A stretch of DNA of 64,000 bases from Alicyclobacillus fructus (GCF_017329605.1 NZ_JAFMTY010000005.1:1-64000), one strand, 5' to 3'. Shown: positions 1-9,616, numbered from the stretch's first letter. Numbers and translations are program-made. Notes: a model not told the origin generated them from the sequence alone.

Positions 1-94
1 TATGGAAGGACGAGTCCTTGAGCACCCATGCGGAGCCGGGCGGATGCTCAGCCCCACGCCTGACACATGAGTCAAGGTGTAGTTCGGTTGACGT

Positions 95-922
95 TTACGC
101 CTCTTCCACTGCCACGTCCGACATGCGCCAGGGATGGCTGTATACGTTGAAGGCGCGGCCACGCACGAAACCGATGGCCGTGATGTTCAACTCCTCCGCG
201 AGATCGATGGCGAGCAGCGTCGGCGCTCCGCGGGCGATCACGACGCCCACGCCGATCTTGGCGACCTTGAGCAATACCTCGGACGAGATCCGCCCGCTAA
301 ACGCCACGGCGGTGCCGGACAAGCTCTCGCCCGCCCGAAGGCAGTGGCCGTAGATTTTGTCGAGCGCGTTGTGGCGGCCGATATCGGCCCTTGCCAGGAC
401 GAGTTCTCCTTCACGCACCAGCGCCGCCACGTGCACGCCGCCCGTCTCCTCGAACAGCCCGGACGACGCATCGAGGAGATCCATCGCCCGAAACACGTCG
501 TGCGCGGAGAGGGACACCGGATCCTCGACAGGCCGCGCGGTCAGCGCGTCGCTCTGAAAGTAGAAGCTCTGCCGCCCCTTTCCGCAGCACGAGCCGATGT
601 AGCGCTTGTTGTAGAGCGCAGAAGGGAGCACGGCGCCGGACTTCGTCCGGACGCGAGCCGTACCCGTCCACAGGCTCACCTGCATCGACTCGATCTCGTC
701 CACGGCGCGGATGACGCCTTCCGAAGCGAGAAACCCGTACACCAGATCCTCGACATAGGTCGGGGTGCATACGAGCGTCGCGAACTCCTCGCCGTTGACG
801 TACAACGTGAGCGCGAATTCCGTCGCGATCACGTCTTCCTCCTGGCGATACGCTCCAGACCGATATCGGAGCACAGGTCGCCTGCGCGTTTCCGCCCCTC
901 CAAAGCGCGACACGCCATTCAC
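95..922 (-). CDS. fdhD: Formate dehydrogenase accessory sulfurtransferase FdhD
   Basis: FdhD carries sulfur from a cysteine desulfurase to the molybdenum cofactor of formate dehydrogenase and is needed for enzyme activity. The 275-residue protein has the usual family length. It carries an IGSCCGKGRQ motif around Cys112-Cys113, in the place where enterobacterial FdhD has CxxC. The C-terminal half contains the conserved DIGRHNALDK segment. The start overlaps the stop of the upstream DUF1641 gene by four bases (ATGA), so translation is probably coupled. It is the last gene of an fdhA-DUF1641-fdhD operon. Family assignment is firm; the sulfur-relay role is inferred from the family. Confidence 0.95.
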   Translation of the reverse strand: MNGVSRFGGAETRRRPVLRYRSGAYRQEEDVIATEFALTLYVNGEEFATLVCTPTYVEDLVYGFLASEGVIRAVDEIESMQVSLWTGTARVRTKSGAVLPSALYNKRYIGSCCGKGRQSFYFQSDALTARPVEDPVSLSAHDVFRAMDLLDASSGLFEETGGVHVAALVREGELVLARADIGRHNALDKIYGHCLRAGESLSGTAVAFSGRISSEVLLKVAKIGVGVVIARGAPTLLAIDLAEELNITAIGFVRGRAFNVYSHPWRMSDVAVEEA

Positions 923-1428
923 ACCTCAGGCCCCCTGTCCTTATGCGCCGATTCGCCCGGCTCGGCGAGCCCGCTGCCCATGCCCTTCAGGAACGCAAAC
1001 AGCATGGCGAGCGAACGGCCGACATCCGGATCGCGCAGCGCTCTAAGGAGATCATACACCCCCAGCCGCGAATTTGCCTCGCTTTGTTCGGTTGCGCGCT
1101 CCAGGCCGCTCGCCACCGCGTGAAACACGCGCTCCATATCCTCCGGCGGCACGACGCTCAAAAACTGCACAATGCCAATCAGGTTCTTGAGCCCGTCCGT
1201 CACCCCTTTGCGCGAGATGGCGTGGACGACCACGCGGAGGACGTCGTCCCCCTGCTCGACCAGCGCCCGCACGATGGGAATGAGCCCCTTCTCCTCGCAC
1301 GCCTGGAGCAATCTGAGCCCGTCCACGATGCCGTCCGCGCTCTGAATCACCGCCTCCTCCACGCGCGCTTGCGCCTCCCGCCGTTCGTCGCGCGGCTGGT
1401 GGACGATCTGTTGAATGGGTTGCGCCAT
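919..1428 (-). CDS. DUF1641 protein (YrhD-like), formate dehydrogenase partner
   Basis: A 169-residue, mostly helical acidic protein without signal peptide or membrane segment. The central part (about residues 75-115, with GLKNLIGIVQFLS) matches the DUF1641 family, which in bacilli is regularly encoded beside a YrhE-type formate dehydrogenase. The gene begins five bases after fdhA and overlaps fdhD by four bases, so the three genes form one transcription unit. The molecular role of DUF1641 is not established; a structural or electron-transfer partner of FdhA is a guess from the conserved neighbourhood. Confidence 0.85.
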   Translation of the reverse strand: MAQPIQQIVHQPRDERREAQARVEEAVIQSADGIVDGLRLLQACEEKGLIPIVRALVEQGDDVLRVVVHAISRKGVTDGLKNLIGIVQFLSVVPPEDMERVFHAVASGLERATEQSEANSRLGVYDLLRALRDPDVGRSLAMLFAFLKGMGSGLAEPGESAHKDRGPEV

Positions 1429-1432
1429 GATC

Positions 1433-4393
1433 TCACCCCCTCGCCTTTTCCTTCGCCGCCTCGGTCACCGGCACATAACCTCGCCGCGACCACTTCCGTT
1501 CGACGCGCACACCGGGCTGCGGATTCGGCCTGTGCATGCGGAAGTTGAACCTCGTCATGGGGCTCTCGCCGCGCGGCCGAATCACTTCCATCCGCACCTG
1601 CAGCTCCTTGTAGGCCGGCGTGTGCGTCGTCTCGTCCGACTCGCTCGACGTCAGGATGTTGATGGCCTCTTCGTCGTTCGAGGTGTTCATCGGCAAATAC
1701 ATTTGTTTGCCCTTCACGCGATCCGTCACCACCACCGGCAGCTTCAGCTCGCCGTAGGGCGAAATGAGGCGAACCAGCGCCCCCGTCTCGATGCCCCGCT
1801 CCTTGGCGAGCTCCGGCGACACCTCGAGATACGTCGTCGGAACCTTCTCCTTGAGGCCGTGCACCCGGTAGGTCAGGTTTCCCTCGTGGAAGTGTTCCAG
1901 CATGCGGCCGTTGTTCAGGTGGAGATCGTACTCCGGCGCAAACGCGGTGGGTTCAATCCACTTTGCAGGAACCAGTCGAGCCTTTCCGTTCGGGAACGGG
2001 AAGCCATTCGTGTACAAAAGCGGCGTGTCCGTCCCATCGGGATGCACTGGCCACTGCAGGCTGCGGTAGCCCTCGAGCCGGTCCCAGCGCACCCCCTGCA
2101 TCAGCGCCGCCAAGCTCGCCATTTCCTCGAGGATCTCGGACGGATGCGCGTACGTCCAGTTGGCGCCCAGGCGGTTGGCGAGATCGCGCAGAATGATCCA
2201 GTCTGGACGGGAGTCCCCGAGCGGTTCGAACACCTGGTACAGGCGCTGGATTCGGCGCTCCGTGTTCGTGAATGTGCCCTCCTTCTCGAGGCTCGGGCTC
2301 GCGGCCAGCACCACGTCCGCGTACTCGGCCGTCTTGCTGAAGAACACGTCGATCACGACGAGCAGGTCGAGCTTTGCGAACGCCTCTCGGACGTAGTGCG
2401 AGTTCGAATCCACGAGAGCCATCTCCTCGCCCTGAATGATGAGGGCCCGCAGTTTGCCCTCGTGGATGGCATCGACCATCTCGTGGTTGTCGAGCCCCTT
2501 GGTCGTCGGAAGTTTCACGCCCCAGGCGGTCTCGTATTTCGCGCGCACGGCCGGATCGTCGACGCGCTCATAACCCGGCATGTACACCGGGCTGCAGCCC
2601 ATGTCGCCCGCGCCTTGGACGTTGTTGTGGCCTCGGAGCGGATAGGCCCCCGTGCCCGGCCGCCCGACGTTTCCTGTCACAAGCAGGAGGTTGCAAATGG
2701 CAGTGCTGGTCTCGCTGCCTCCCTTGTGCTGCGTGACACCCATGGCCCAACAGATGCAGGTCGACTTGGCCTCATGGATCATCCGGGCGATCTGGATCAC
2801 GGTATCGCGAGGCACGCCCGTCACGCGCTCGGCGTACTGAAGCGTGTACGGTTCGAGGGATTGGACGAAATCTTCAAAACCGTCGACGGATTGGCGCACG
2901 AAGTCGGCGTCGTGCCAGCCCTGATCGATGATGTACTTCGTGACCGCCGAGATGAGCACCAGGTCGGTTCCAGGATTCGGCCGGACAAACAGATCGGCGC
3001 GGTGCGCCAAATCGTGCTCGCGCAGGTCGATCACGATGTGCTTCTGTCCGTACTTCTTCTTGGCCCGCCGCATGCGGGTCGAGAAGACGGGATGCGACTC
3101 CGCCGGGTTCGCGCCGACGATGATGAGCAGATCGGCGATGGCGAGATCGTGGAGCGATCCGGTGTCGCCGCCGTAGCCCATCGTCCGGCGAAGCCCCTCG
3201 GTCGCTGGGGATTGACAGTAGCGCGAGCAGTTGTCGACGTTGTTCGTGTGGAGGACGGCGCGGGCGAGCTTTTGCACCAGGTAGTTTTCTTCGTTGGTGC
3301 ACTTCGAGGACGAGATCAGCGCAATGGCGTCGTCTCCGTACTGCCGGCGGATGTCGGTCAGGCGCTTCGCCACGAAGTCGAGCGCTTCGTCCCAAGACAC
3401 CTCGTGGAACGCGTCTCCCTTGCGGAGCAGAGGTTTGGTCAGGCGGTCCGGGCTGTTCACGAACTCCCAGCCGAATTTCCCCTTGACGCACGTGGAGATC
3501 TGGTTGGTCGGAGCTTCCATCTGGGGTTCGACCTTCAGGATGTCCCGATCCTTGGTCCAGATGTCGAACGAGCAGCCCACGCCGCAGTACGTGCACACGG
3601 TCTTGGTGCGCTTGATGCGGGACTTGCGCATGTGGCTCTCGACTTCCGAAATGGCGAAGATGGCGCGATACCCTGGCTCCACGGCCTTGGTCACGTCGAT
3701 CATCCGCTGCAGGGGTTCCGGCTCGATACCTGTGAGGAATCCGGCCTTTCCGAGCATCGACTTCTCCATGAGCGCGTTGCAGGGGCAGACGGTCACGCAG
3801 TGGCCGCACGAGACGCACGACGACTCGTTGATGGGCACGTCGTCGTCCCAAATGACGCGCGGGATCTCGCGATCCCAATCGATGGACAGCACCTCGCTGA
3901 CCTGCAGGTTCTGGCAGGCTTCGACGCATCGACCGCAGAGAATGCACTGGCTCGGGTCGTACCGGTAGAATGGGTGCGACATGTCGACCTCGTACGGCTT
4001 CTCGCGGAACGGATACGACTGGTGATCAATGTCCATCGCCATGGTGGTGTTGTGCACCACGCAGTTGCCGTTGTTGTTGTCGCAGACCGTGCAGTAGAGG
4101 TCGTGGTTTTTCAGGATGCGATCCATCGCCTCCTTGCGCGCGTACCGCGCGGCCACGGATTTGGTCCGCACCGACATGCCTTCCCTGACCGGGGTCGCGC
4201 ACGCTCGGACGAGATCGCCATCCACCTCCACCATGCACGTGTCGCAGGTCTGGATGGGGCCAAGCGCAGGATGATAACAGATGTGAGGAAAGTCTAGGCC
4301 AGCCGCCAACATCGCCTGCAGGATGGTCTCCCCCTCAGTCGCCGTCAAGGGCGATCCGTCCAGCGTGAAGGTTCGCTTCAAATCAACGCTCAT
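1433..4393 (-). CDS. fdhA: Formate dehydrogenase alpha subunit, molybdopterin/Fe-S, Cys-type
   Basis: A 986-residue cytoplasmic molybdenum enzyme that oxidises formate to CO2. Domains in order: an N-terminal 2Fe-2S ferredoxin-like domain (Cys39, Cys50, Cys53, Cys65); an extra His/Cys cluster region near residues 98-114; a two-cluster 4Fe-4S ferredoxin domain (CILCGRC at 150 and CVSCGHC at 193); then the molybdopterin oxidoreductase core, opening with CTYCGVGC at 267. The active-site position, in NCSRYCQSPA, is Cys393 instead of selenocysteine. The architecture is that of Bacillus YrhE and of NAD-linked FdsA/FdhF-type large subunits. A clear GGAGGGA ribosome-binding site precedes the ATG. No membrane or hydrogenase partner is nearby, so the electron acceptor is unknown. 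Confidence 0.95.
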   Translation of the reverse strand: MSVDLKRTFTLDGSPLTATEGETILQAMLAAGLDFPHICYHPALGPIQTCDTCMVEVDGDLVRACATPVREGMSVRTKSVAARYARKEAMDRILKNHDLYCTVCDNNNGNCVVHNTTMAMDIDHQSYPFREKPYEVDMSHPFYRYDPSQCILCGRCVEACQNLQVSEVLSIDWDREIPRVIWDDDVPINESSCVSCGHCVTVCPCNALMEKSMLGKAGFLTGIEPEPLQRMIDVTKAVEPGYRAIFAISEVESHMRKSRIKRTKTVCTYCGVGCSFDIWTKDRDILKVEPQMEAPTNQISTCVKGKFGWEFVNSPDRLTKPLLRKGDAFHEVSWDEALDFVAKRLTDIRRQYGDDAIALISSSKCTNEENYLVQKLARAVLHTNNVDNCSRYCQSPATEGLRRTMGYGGDTGSLHDLAIADLLIIVGANPAESHPVFSTRMRRAKKKYGQKHIVIDLREHDLAHRADLFVRPNPGTDLVLISAVTKYIIDQGWHDADFVRQSVDGFEDFVQSLEPYTLQYAERVTGVPRDTVIQIARMIHEAKSTCICWAMGVTQHKGGSETSTAICNLLLVTGNVGRPGTGAYPLRGHNNVQGAGDMGCSPVYMPGYERVDDPAVRAKYETAWGVKLPTTKGLDNHEMVDAIHEGKLRALIIQGEEMALVDSNSHYVREAFAKLDLLVVIDVFFSKTAEYADVVLAASPSLEKEGTFTNTERRIQRLYQVFEPLGDSRPDWIILRDLANRLGANWTYAHPSEILEEMASLAALMQGVRWDRLEGYRSLQWPVHPDGTDTPLLYTNGFPFPNGKARLVPAKWIEPTAFAPEYDLHLNNGRMLEHFHEGNLTYRVHGLKEKVPTTYLEVSPELAKERGIETGALVRLISPYGELKLPVVVTDRVKGKQMYLPMNTSNDEEAINILTSSESDETTHTPAYKELQVRMEVIRPRGESPMTRFNFRMHRPNPQPGVRVERKWSRRGYVPVTEAAKEKARG

Positions 4394-4460
4394 CTCGATC
4401 CCTCCTGCACTCGGATGGTCACACGTCTTCCATTAGGATGCCCAATGGGTTGGAAACTGT

Positions 4461-6596
4461 TCAGTTCCAGGCGGGCGGCTGCCGCAGGCGTTCCACCACC
4501 ACCTTCCAGTCCGTTTCCGGGCGATCGCAGCGAAAGCCCCGACACACATAGTACTGGGGCGCCCCATGCTGCGCCATCGGGTAGGTGTCCTCGTCGCCGC
4601 GCGCGTCGCTCGTGAGCCAGACCGCTTCCGGCAGGTCCATGCGGGCAAGTTCGCGCGCCCTCTGTGCCGCTTCTTCCCGAGGCGCCGCGAGGACAATCTC
4701 CGTCGATCCCACCTCGCTCATCATGGCCGCGGTCACGAGCCACAGGCAGTCCATGGGCGTCGACGCGATGTCCCCGCCGAACGCGCGCAAGAGCCCTTCC
4801 AGCCGATCCGCGTATTCCGAGTCGCCCGTCAAGGCATGCAGCGCCCACAGGTTGTGCGCCGACTGGCTGTTGGCGGACGGCATCGCGCCGTCATACACGG
4901 GCTTCGGGACCGCGATGAGCGACTCCGCATCCCGGCCGTAAAACGTGTACCCGCCCTGGGCCTTGTCCCAAAAGAGGGCATCCTGCACCGCCTGCCAGTG
5001 CCGGGCGCGATCCAGATGCGCGCGATCGAGCGTGGCGCGATACAGCTCCAGATACGCAGCGACGAGATAGGCGTGATCGTCCGCGTACGCGAAAATACCG
5101 GCCTCGCCATCCCGATAGCGCGCGAGGAGCCTTCCGTCGTCGGGGCGCACCAAGATGCGCTCGATGGCCGCCACCACCTCCCTGGCCCTCTCGACCCACG
5201 CGGGCTCTCCGCACGCGAGGCCAGCACGTGCAAGCCCATACGCCATGAGCGCATTCCATGCCGTAAGGCACTTGTCGTCGATGGCCGGGCGTTCGCGCGC
5301 ATCCCGAACCGCGCGCAGCTTCTCGTTGAGAACATCGAGCTTCCGCCACAGCTCCTCTTCGGTCACGCCGCGAGAAGCCGCGAACGCCGCCGGATCCTGA
5401 TGGATGTAGTTGGGGACGTTCGCCCCCTCGAAGTTGCCGGCTTCCGTGATGTCGTAGAAGGCGTTGTATAGCTCGCCGTCTTCAGGGCCGAGCGCCGCGA
5501 TCACGTCCTCCGGCCGCCAGAGATAAAAGCGACCCTCGCCGCCGGCCGAGTCCGCATCCACCGCGCTGTAATACAGTCCTTCGGGCGATCGCATCTCGCG
5601 TTCGAAAAAATCGACGATGTGCCGCATGAAGCGCAGAAAGGCCGGATCGTTGTCGCGGGCGTAAGCGTCCGCGTACGCAGCGAGCGCCAGCGCATTGTCG
5701 TACAGCATCTTTTCGAAATGCGGCACGCACCAGAACGGGTCCGTGCTGTAGCGGGCCAGACCTCCGCCGACGTGATCGACAATGCCGCCGCGCTGAATGG
5801 AGCGAAGCGTCGCCTGCGCCATGGCGGCCGCGCGCTCGCTCGGGCGCAAACGGGCGTAGCGCAACAAAAACTGCACCCGGTGAAACGTCGGAAACTTCGG
5901 CGCCGGACCGAATCCGCCGTACTCCGGATCGAACATCCGTTCCAGCGCCTCGTACGCTTGATCCGCCGCTTCCCGGCCGCGCGCCTCGCCCGCTTGGCCC
6001 TCGAACAGCGGCTGCATGCGCTCCGCCATCGACCGACTCGCCCGCTCCAGCCGCGCGCGATCCGCCTTCCACAGCCTGGCGATTTCCTGCAGGATTTGAA
6101 TCAACCCCGGCCGCCCGTAGCGCGGCATCTTGGGAAAGTAGGTTCCGGCGAAAAACGGGTGCCCGTCGGGCGTCATGATGATGGTGAGCGGCCACCCGCC
6201 CTCTCCCTGCAGCGCTTGGCAATACGTCATGTAGATGTGATCGATGTCCGGCCGCTCCTCGCGGTCGACCTTGATGGCGACATAGTGCTCATTAAGAATG
6301 GCGGCCACGGTCTCGTCCTCAAACGACTCGTGCGCCATCACGTGACACCAATGACAGGTCGAAGGAAACTCCTTGGGCCCCCGAAGGGGCTACGAATAGC
6401 CGATGGACAAAAAGACGGGCTTGGATTCGCGCTTGGCTCGTTGAAAGGCTTCTGGACACCAGGGGTACCAATCGACGGGCTGATGGGCGTGTTGGAGCAG
6501 GTACGGGGACTTCTCGTGGATCAACCGATTTGTGTGCCTCGCGGATCCTGAGTGAGCCACGCCGCGCACATCCTTTCTGGATTCGTTTTCCTTCAT
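4461..6596 (-). CDS. yyaL: DUF255 thioredoxin-domain/YyaL-type protein split by a candidate translational bypass element
   Basis: The two open segments together encode a normal-length (about 700 aa) YyaL/SPATA20-family protein. The upstream segment (68 codons from ATG at 6596; GTG at 6569 is an alternative start) contains [16 protein letters not shown] and ends in LSIGYS followed by TAG at 6390-6392. The downstream segment resumes at 6359 with [15 protein letters not shown] and runs 632 residues to 4461: the rest of the thioredoxin-like domain, then an (alpha/alpha)6-barrel domain. The conserved motif GYSTCHWCH is broken exactly between S and T by 33 in-frame nucleotides. Everything on both sides is intact, with no decay. 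I read this as one functional gene whose gap is bypassed by the ribosome. The alternative is a pseudogene or strain-specific insertion. The biochemical role of YyaL proteins is not known. Confidence 0.8.
6360..6395 (-). other. Candidate translational bypass (hop) element, T4 gene 60-like
   Basis: Read on the minus strand: take-off codon TCG (6393-6395); stop TAG (6390-6392); a 5-bp GCCCC/GGGGC stem closing a TTCG tetraloop (6377-6390, its first G being the last base of the stop); CC; the Shine-Dalgarno-like AAGGAG (6369-6374); six bases; then a second TCG (6360-6362) as landing codon. Skipping 33 nt (30 plus the landing codon) restores the GYS-TCHWCH family motif. Phage T4 gene 60 has the same parts in the same order: matched codons, a UAG directly after take-off, a UUCG hairpin, and a GAG six nucleotides before landing. 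No usable start codon lies at SD distance, so ordinary re-initiation does not explain the AAGGAG. Function is inferred, not shown. Confidence 0.65.
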
Positions 6597-6755
6597 TGTA
6601 CCGCAATCCAGAGCTGCAGGATACCCGAAGAGCGGGGAGTGGTGGAATGGAGTGAGGGAACAGGGTGATGCAAGGGGGAAATGAAAAGCCCTCCGCAGAC
6701 CATGATCCAACGGAGCGCGCATCAGGGTGACCTGACAAAACCTGCGCATTCCCCT

Positions 6756-6777
6756 GCCGCCCGCGTGTGCGGGCGGC
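6756..6777. terminator. GC-rich hairpin downstream of the EamA gene
   Basis: A perfect 9-bp inverted repeat (GCCGCCCGC and GCGGGCGGC) with a GTGT loop lies about 50 bases past the EamA stop. The run of four T follows on the plus strand, not the minus strand, so it is only a weak terminator candidate for the minus-strand gene. The rest of 6597-6826 shows no gene I can support. Confidence 0.35.
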
Positions 6778-6826
6778 ACGTTTTGGCCAACGACGGGCAC
6801 GCCGAAACCGGTCCGCCGTACAAACG

Positions 6827-7768
6827 CTACGTTCTCATTCTGGCAAGCAAGGTGACCGTGCCAAGCACGCAGACGATTCCCAGCATGCCAGCCCACCCCA
6901 GCGGCTGATGCAACACCGACACCGCAAGCACCGTTGCCGCCAGCGGCTCGCCGCTCGCGACCATGCTCGCGTCCGCCGGCGTGATGTCGCGGAGGCTCGC
7001 CAAGTACAGGTAGAAGGGCACCAGCGTCCCGAACACCACCACGAAGGCCACCAGGTACCATGCCCCGAAGGTCAAGTGGGGCATCTCATGCCGGGGAAAG
7101 GTGAAGAGGTCCATCGCTGTCCCGCCCACGAGCATGCCCCAAGCCGTCACGGACATCGGGCCGAAACGGGCGATGAGGGGAATGGGAAAGATGCTGTACA
7201 CAGCTACCGCCACAGCCGACAAGAGTCCCCAGACCACGCACCATCCGGATACGGCCAGCCGTCCCATATGGCCGTCCGTCACGAGCAGCCCACAGCCAGC
7301 CATGGCGAGGAAGAGGCACGACATCTGAGCCAAAGACGGAAATCTGCGGGCGCGCGCAGACGCGTACGCGACGATGACGATGGGAGCCATGTACTGAAGC
7401 ACCGTGGCCGTCGCGGCATTTCCCGCATGAATGGCGGCAAAGTACGTGTACTGCACGCCAAGGAGACCGGCAAGGCCAAACACCATCATCCGCACCGCGG
7501 AATATCGCTCGCGCCAAGGTGCAAATGCCTTTGCAGCGCCTTCTTTCGCGCACGTCGCTCCAAGCAGCATGAGCCCCGCCAGGGTCATGCGGACCGCCAC
7601 GAGCCAGGCGGGATCGACGTGATCCGCAAACAAAACTTGCGCTGCCGTGCCCGAGACGCCCCACAGAATGGAGCCGAGCAATGCGAGACCGATGCCGCGG
7701 AAGCGCCGAAATCGAGCTCCCTGCGCCATCGAACGAACCCAACGCACAATCGCGGCGGACTCCGTCAC
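6827..7768 (-). CDS. EamA/DMT-family transporter
   Basis: A 313-residue membrane protein with about ten hydrophobic segments in two EamA repeats. The first spans about 25-155 and starts [17 protein letters not shown]. The second spans about 165-305 and ends in a [18 protein letters not shown] segment, typical of drug/metabolite transporters of the YicL/RhaT superfamily. The GTG start is supported by an AAAGGTGGA ribosome-binding site five bases upstream. Substrate cannot be read from the sequence; relatives export amino acids or metabolites. The gene stands alone, with 137 bp separating it from the upstream Nif3-like gene on the same strand. Confidence 0.88.
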   Translation of the reverse strand: MTESAAIVRWVRSMAQGARFRRFRGIGLALLGSILWGVSGTAAQVLFADHVDPAWLVAVRMTLAGLMLLGATCAKEGAAKAFAPWRERYSAVRMMVFGLAGLLGVQYTYFAAIHAGNAATATVLQYMAPIVIVAYASARARRFPSLAQMSCLFLAMAGCGLLVTDGHMGRLAVSGWCVVWGLLSAVAVAVYSIFPIPLIARFGPMSVTAWGMLVGGTAMDLFTFPRHEMPHLTFGAWYLVAFVVVFGTLVPFYLYLASLRDITPADASMVASGEPLAATVLAVSVLHQPLGWAGMLGIVCVLGTVTLLARMRT

Positions 7769-7905
7769 AACCGTCCACCTTTCCTTCCGCCCGAAATTGG
7801 GAGATTCGATAGGGCGCTATGGCCGCCCGGAAGGGACCGTTCGCCAGAACCTCGCTCGAAAACCCAGGGCGCAGACTCAACTGTGCCACCGAAACCGGGG
7901 TTCCT

Positions 7906-8703
7906 CTAAGGATACCACAGGAACGCCTCCGGTTGATCCATCCACACGACAGGGATGGAACACGCGGCAGCCAGGGCATCCGCGATGCGGCGCATGCCTG
8001 GCGACTCGCTCGCCTGATGGCCGATCCACGCCACGGCGCGGGAGAGCCCCATCGCCGAGGCATCCCGCGCGTACTCCATCGCCTCCCACTCTGGCCCCTC
8101 GCCGGCGAGGATCAGATCGACACCGGTCTCGCGAAACACGTGGGCGACGAGATCGCCCGTGCCTCGATAGCCAGGCAACAGCGCGACTCGGCGAATCACG
8201 TCAGCGCGGCCGGAGACGCGCACGCGCGCCAAGCCGAGCCGGGCGCACACGTGCTGCAGGAGGTCATCCAGGCGCCGGCCCTGCGGCCATGCGACGACGG
8301 GCACGTCGCACGGCGTCGCGAGCCGCAGACGCACGTCCGCCGCCCACCCGAGCGCCTCCGCGATCCCCTCGGCGATCCAGTCGGGCGCCGTGCGATGCGG
8401 GCGATCGTGCAGGCGATATACGGCGACGCCGAGATCGAGCAGCCGCCGCTTCTTCTGCCAAGCGACGGCATCCTTGGCCGGCGCGTCGCCTTGGTGGCAA
8501 AAGAAGGCGCCCTCGTGGCTGAGCAGAAGATCAATCCCTTTCGCCCGCGCCGCCTCCACGACGGACACGGATGCGACAAACGTCACGCCGATGGCGCGCA
8601 CCGGCGCCTCCGCATCCCCGCACACGAGGCCGTCGACGGAGATGGCCCGGTCGTCGCAGGGCATCATCGATGCAAGCGCCGCGATCACGTCTCGCACGCG
8701 CAT
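7906..8703 (-). CDS. Nif3-like dinuclear metal center protein (short form)
   Basis: A 265-residue protein of the NIF3/DUF34 family. The motif DLLLSHEGAFF near residue 60 corresponds to the family's metal-binding DxxxxHH-type segment, and GEGPEWEAMEYA with AWIGHQASE near the C-terminus corresponds to the second metal-binding region. It lacks the inserted CutA-like domain seen in the larger paralogue at 60435-61544. Family members bind two metal ions and form toroidal hexamers; function is unsettled. The ATG at 8703 (MRVRDVIAAL) is preferred over an upstream in-frame codon at 8730. It is divergent from the thiamine operon and may share the promoter region with its TPP riboswitch. Confidence 0.78.
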   Translation of the reverse strand: MRVRDVIAALASMMPCDDRAISVDGLVCGDAEAPVRAIGVTFVASVSVVEAARAKGIDLLLSHEGAFFCHQGDAPAKDAVAWQKKRRLLDLGVAVYRLHDRPHRTAPDWIAEGIAEALGWAADVRLRLATPCDVPVVAWPQGRRLDDLLQHVCARLGLARVRVSGRADVIRRVALLPGYRGTGDLVAHVFRETGVDLILAGEGPEWEAMEYARDASAMGLSRAVAWIGHQASESPGMRRIADALAAACSIPVVWMDQPEAFLWYP

Positions 8704-8778
8704 GGAAACGCCCCCAGCGCAGGCCGCCATGGCCAGCGGTTCTCTCAGATGCTATGATAGAATGCAAACGAGCTTGGA

Positions 8779-8863
8779 TGCCACTAGGGGAGCGAAAGCT
8801 GAGACGGGGGACACCCCGAACCCTTTGAACCTGACCTGGGTAATGCCAGCGTAGGAAAGTGGC
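8779..8863 (+). promoter_or_regulatory. TPP riboswitch (THI element)
   Basis: The conserved THI-box core is present: GGGGAGC, then CTGAGACGGGG, ACCCTTTGAACCTGA, and CTGGGTAATGCCAGCGTAGG, enclosed by a CCACT/AGTGG P1 stem (8781-8785 with 8858-8862). It precedes tenA by 55 bases. TPP binding should lower expression of the four-gene thiamine operon. A short CATGGG/CCCGTG hairpin after P1 (about 8865-8881) may be part of the expression platform; no T-run follows, which suggests translational control. A TATGAT -10-like box sits at 8754-8759. Confidence 0.95.
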
Positions 8864-8917
8864 GCATGGGACCCTCCCGTGTTCCCCTTATGGCCTCCGG
8901 CAGAGGAGGCGCTTCTG

Positions 8918-9616
8918 ATGTCCTTTTCCGCATCGCTGATTGCCATGTCCAACCCCATCCTCGACGCCATTCTGCGCCATCCCTTCGTGCGAGGAATTGC
9001 CGAAGGGAACCTCCCGAAAGCGGCGGCCATTCGCTACGTCAGCCAGGACCAGCCGTATCTGGAGACCTACCTGCGCGTCTTCGCGCACGCCGCGGCGCTT
9101 GCGCCAAGGCACGAAGACGTGGCCGACTTCCACGGGCGCATGTCGCTTCTCCTCGGCGGCGAAACCGAGGCGCACGACAACCTGCTGCGCTACGCGGGGG
9201 TGACGGCCAAGGACGTGGAGGACCAGCCGAAGCTGCCCACCTTGCACCACTACGAGAGCCACCTCCTGGCCTCGGCAGCGCGCGGCGACTTCGCGGAACT
9301 CGTGGCCGCCATCCTGCCGTGCCATCACGTGTACGTCGAGATCGGCCAGCGGCTCGAACCCATCCTCGAAGAGAAGCCGGATCACCCCTTCGCGGCCTGG
9401 ATCCGCTTCTACGCCGATCCCGGCATGCAAGACGCCACACATCGCCTGTTCGCGATGATCGATCGCGAGGCCGCCCACTTCTCGCCCGAGCGGGCCCGCC
9501 GGGTCGAGGCGGCGTTTGTCGCGAGCTGCCACCTCGAGTACCGGTTCTTCGACATGGCGTACCGCGGCGAGTCGTGGCTTCCGAAGGAGGCGGTGAGCGA
9601 TGTTTCGACGCCCTGA
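8918..9616 (+). CDS. tenA: Thiaminase II / aminopyrimidine aminohydrolase TenA
   Basis: TenA hydrolyses aminopyrimidine breakdown products of thiamine to HMP for salvage. The 232-residue all-helical protein carries the [20 protein letters not shown] segment, the [10 protein letters not shown] segment with the expected active-site cysteine, and a C-terminal [12 protein letters not shown] region. The ATG at 8918 is chosen over an in-frame upstream ATG because an AGAGGAGG ribosome-binding site lies at the right distance. It is the first gene behind the TPP riboswitch and overlaps thiD by 17 bases. Confidence 0.95.
   Translation: MSFSASLIAMSNPILDAILRHPFVRGIAEGNLPKAAAIRYVSQDQPYLETYLRVFAHAAALAPRHEDVADFHGRMSLLLGGETEAHDNLLRYAGVTAKDVEDQPKLPTLHHYESHLLASAARGDFAELVAAILPCHHVYVEIGQRLEPILEEKPDHPFAAWIRFYADPGMQDATHRLFAMIDREAAHFSPERARRVEAAFVASCHLEYRFFDMAYRGESWLPKEAVSDVSTP

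Noticed and set aside
1415-4297. A 960-codon plus-strand open frame opposite fdhA
   Set aside because: It is the antisense of fdhA, which has full family homology and a good ribosome-binding site. Long antisense frames are expected in GC-rich genes; the His/Arg/Val-rich product matches nothing.
1433-4393. Selenocysteine in formate dehydrogenase
   Set aside because: The active-site codon at residue 393 encodes Cys and no in-frame TGA is present, so no SECIS element is needed.
6360-6395. Ordinary stop-codon readthrough or re-initiation to explain the yyaL interruption
   Set aside because: Readthrough would insert eleven residues next to the conserved CHWCH motif. Re-initiation lacks a start codon at SD distance from AAGGAG, and the first in-frame GTG would drop the CHWCH motif. 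Neither explains the matched TCG codons and UUCG hairpin. Pseudogenisation remains possible.
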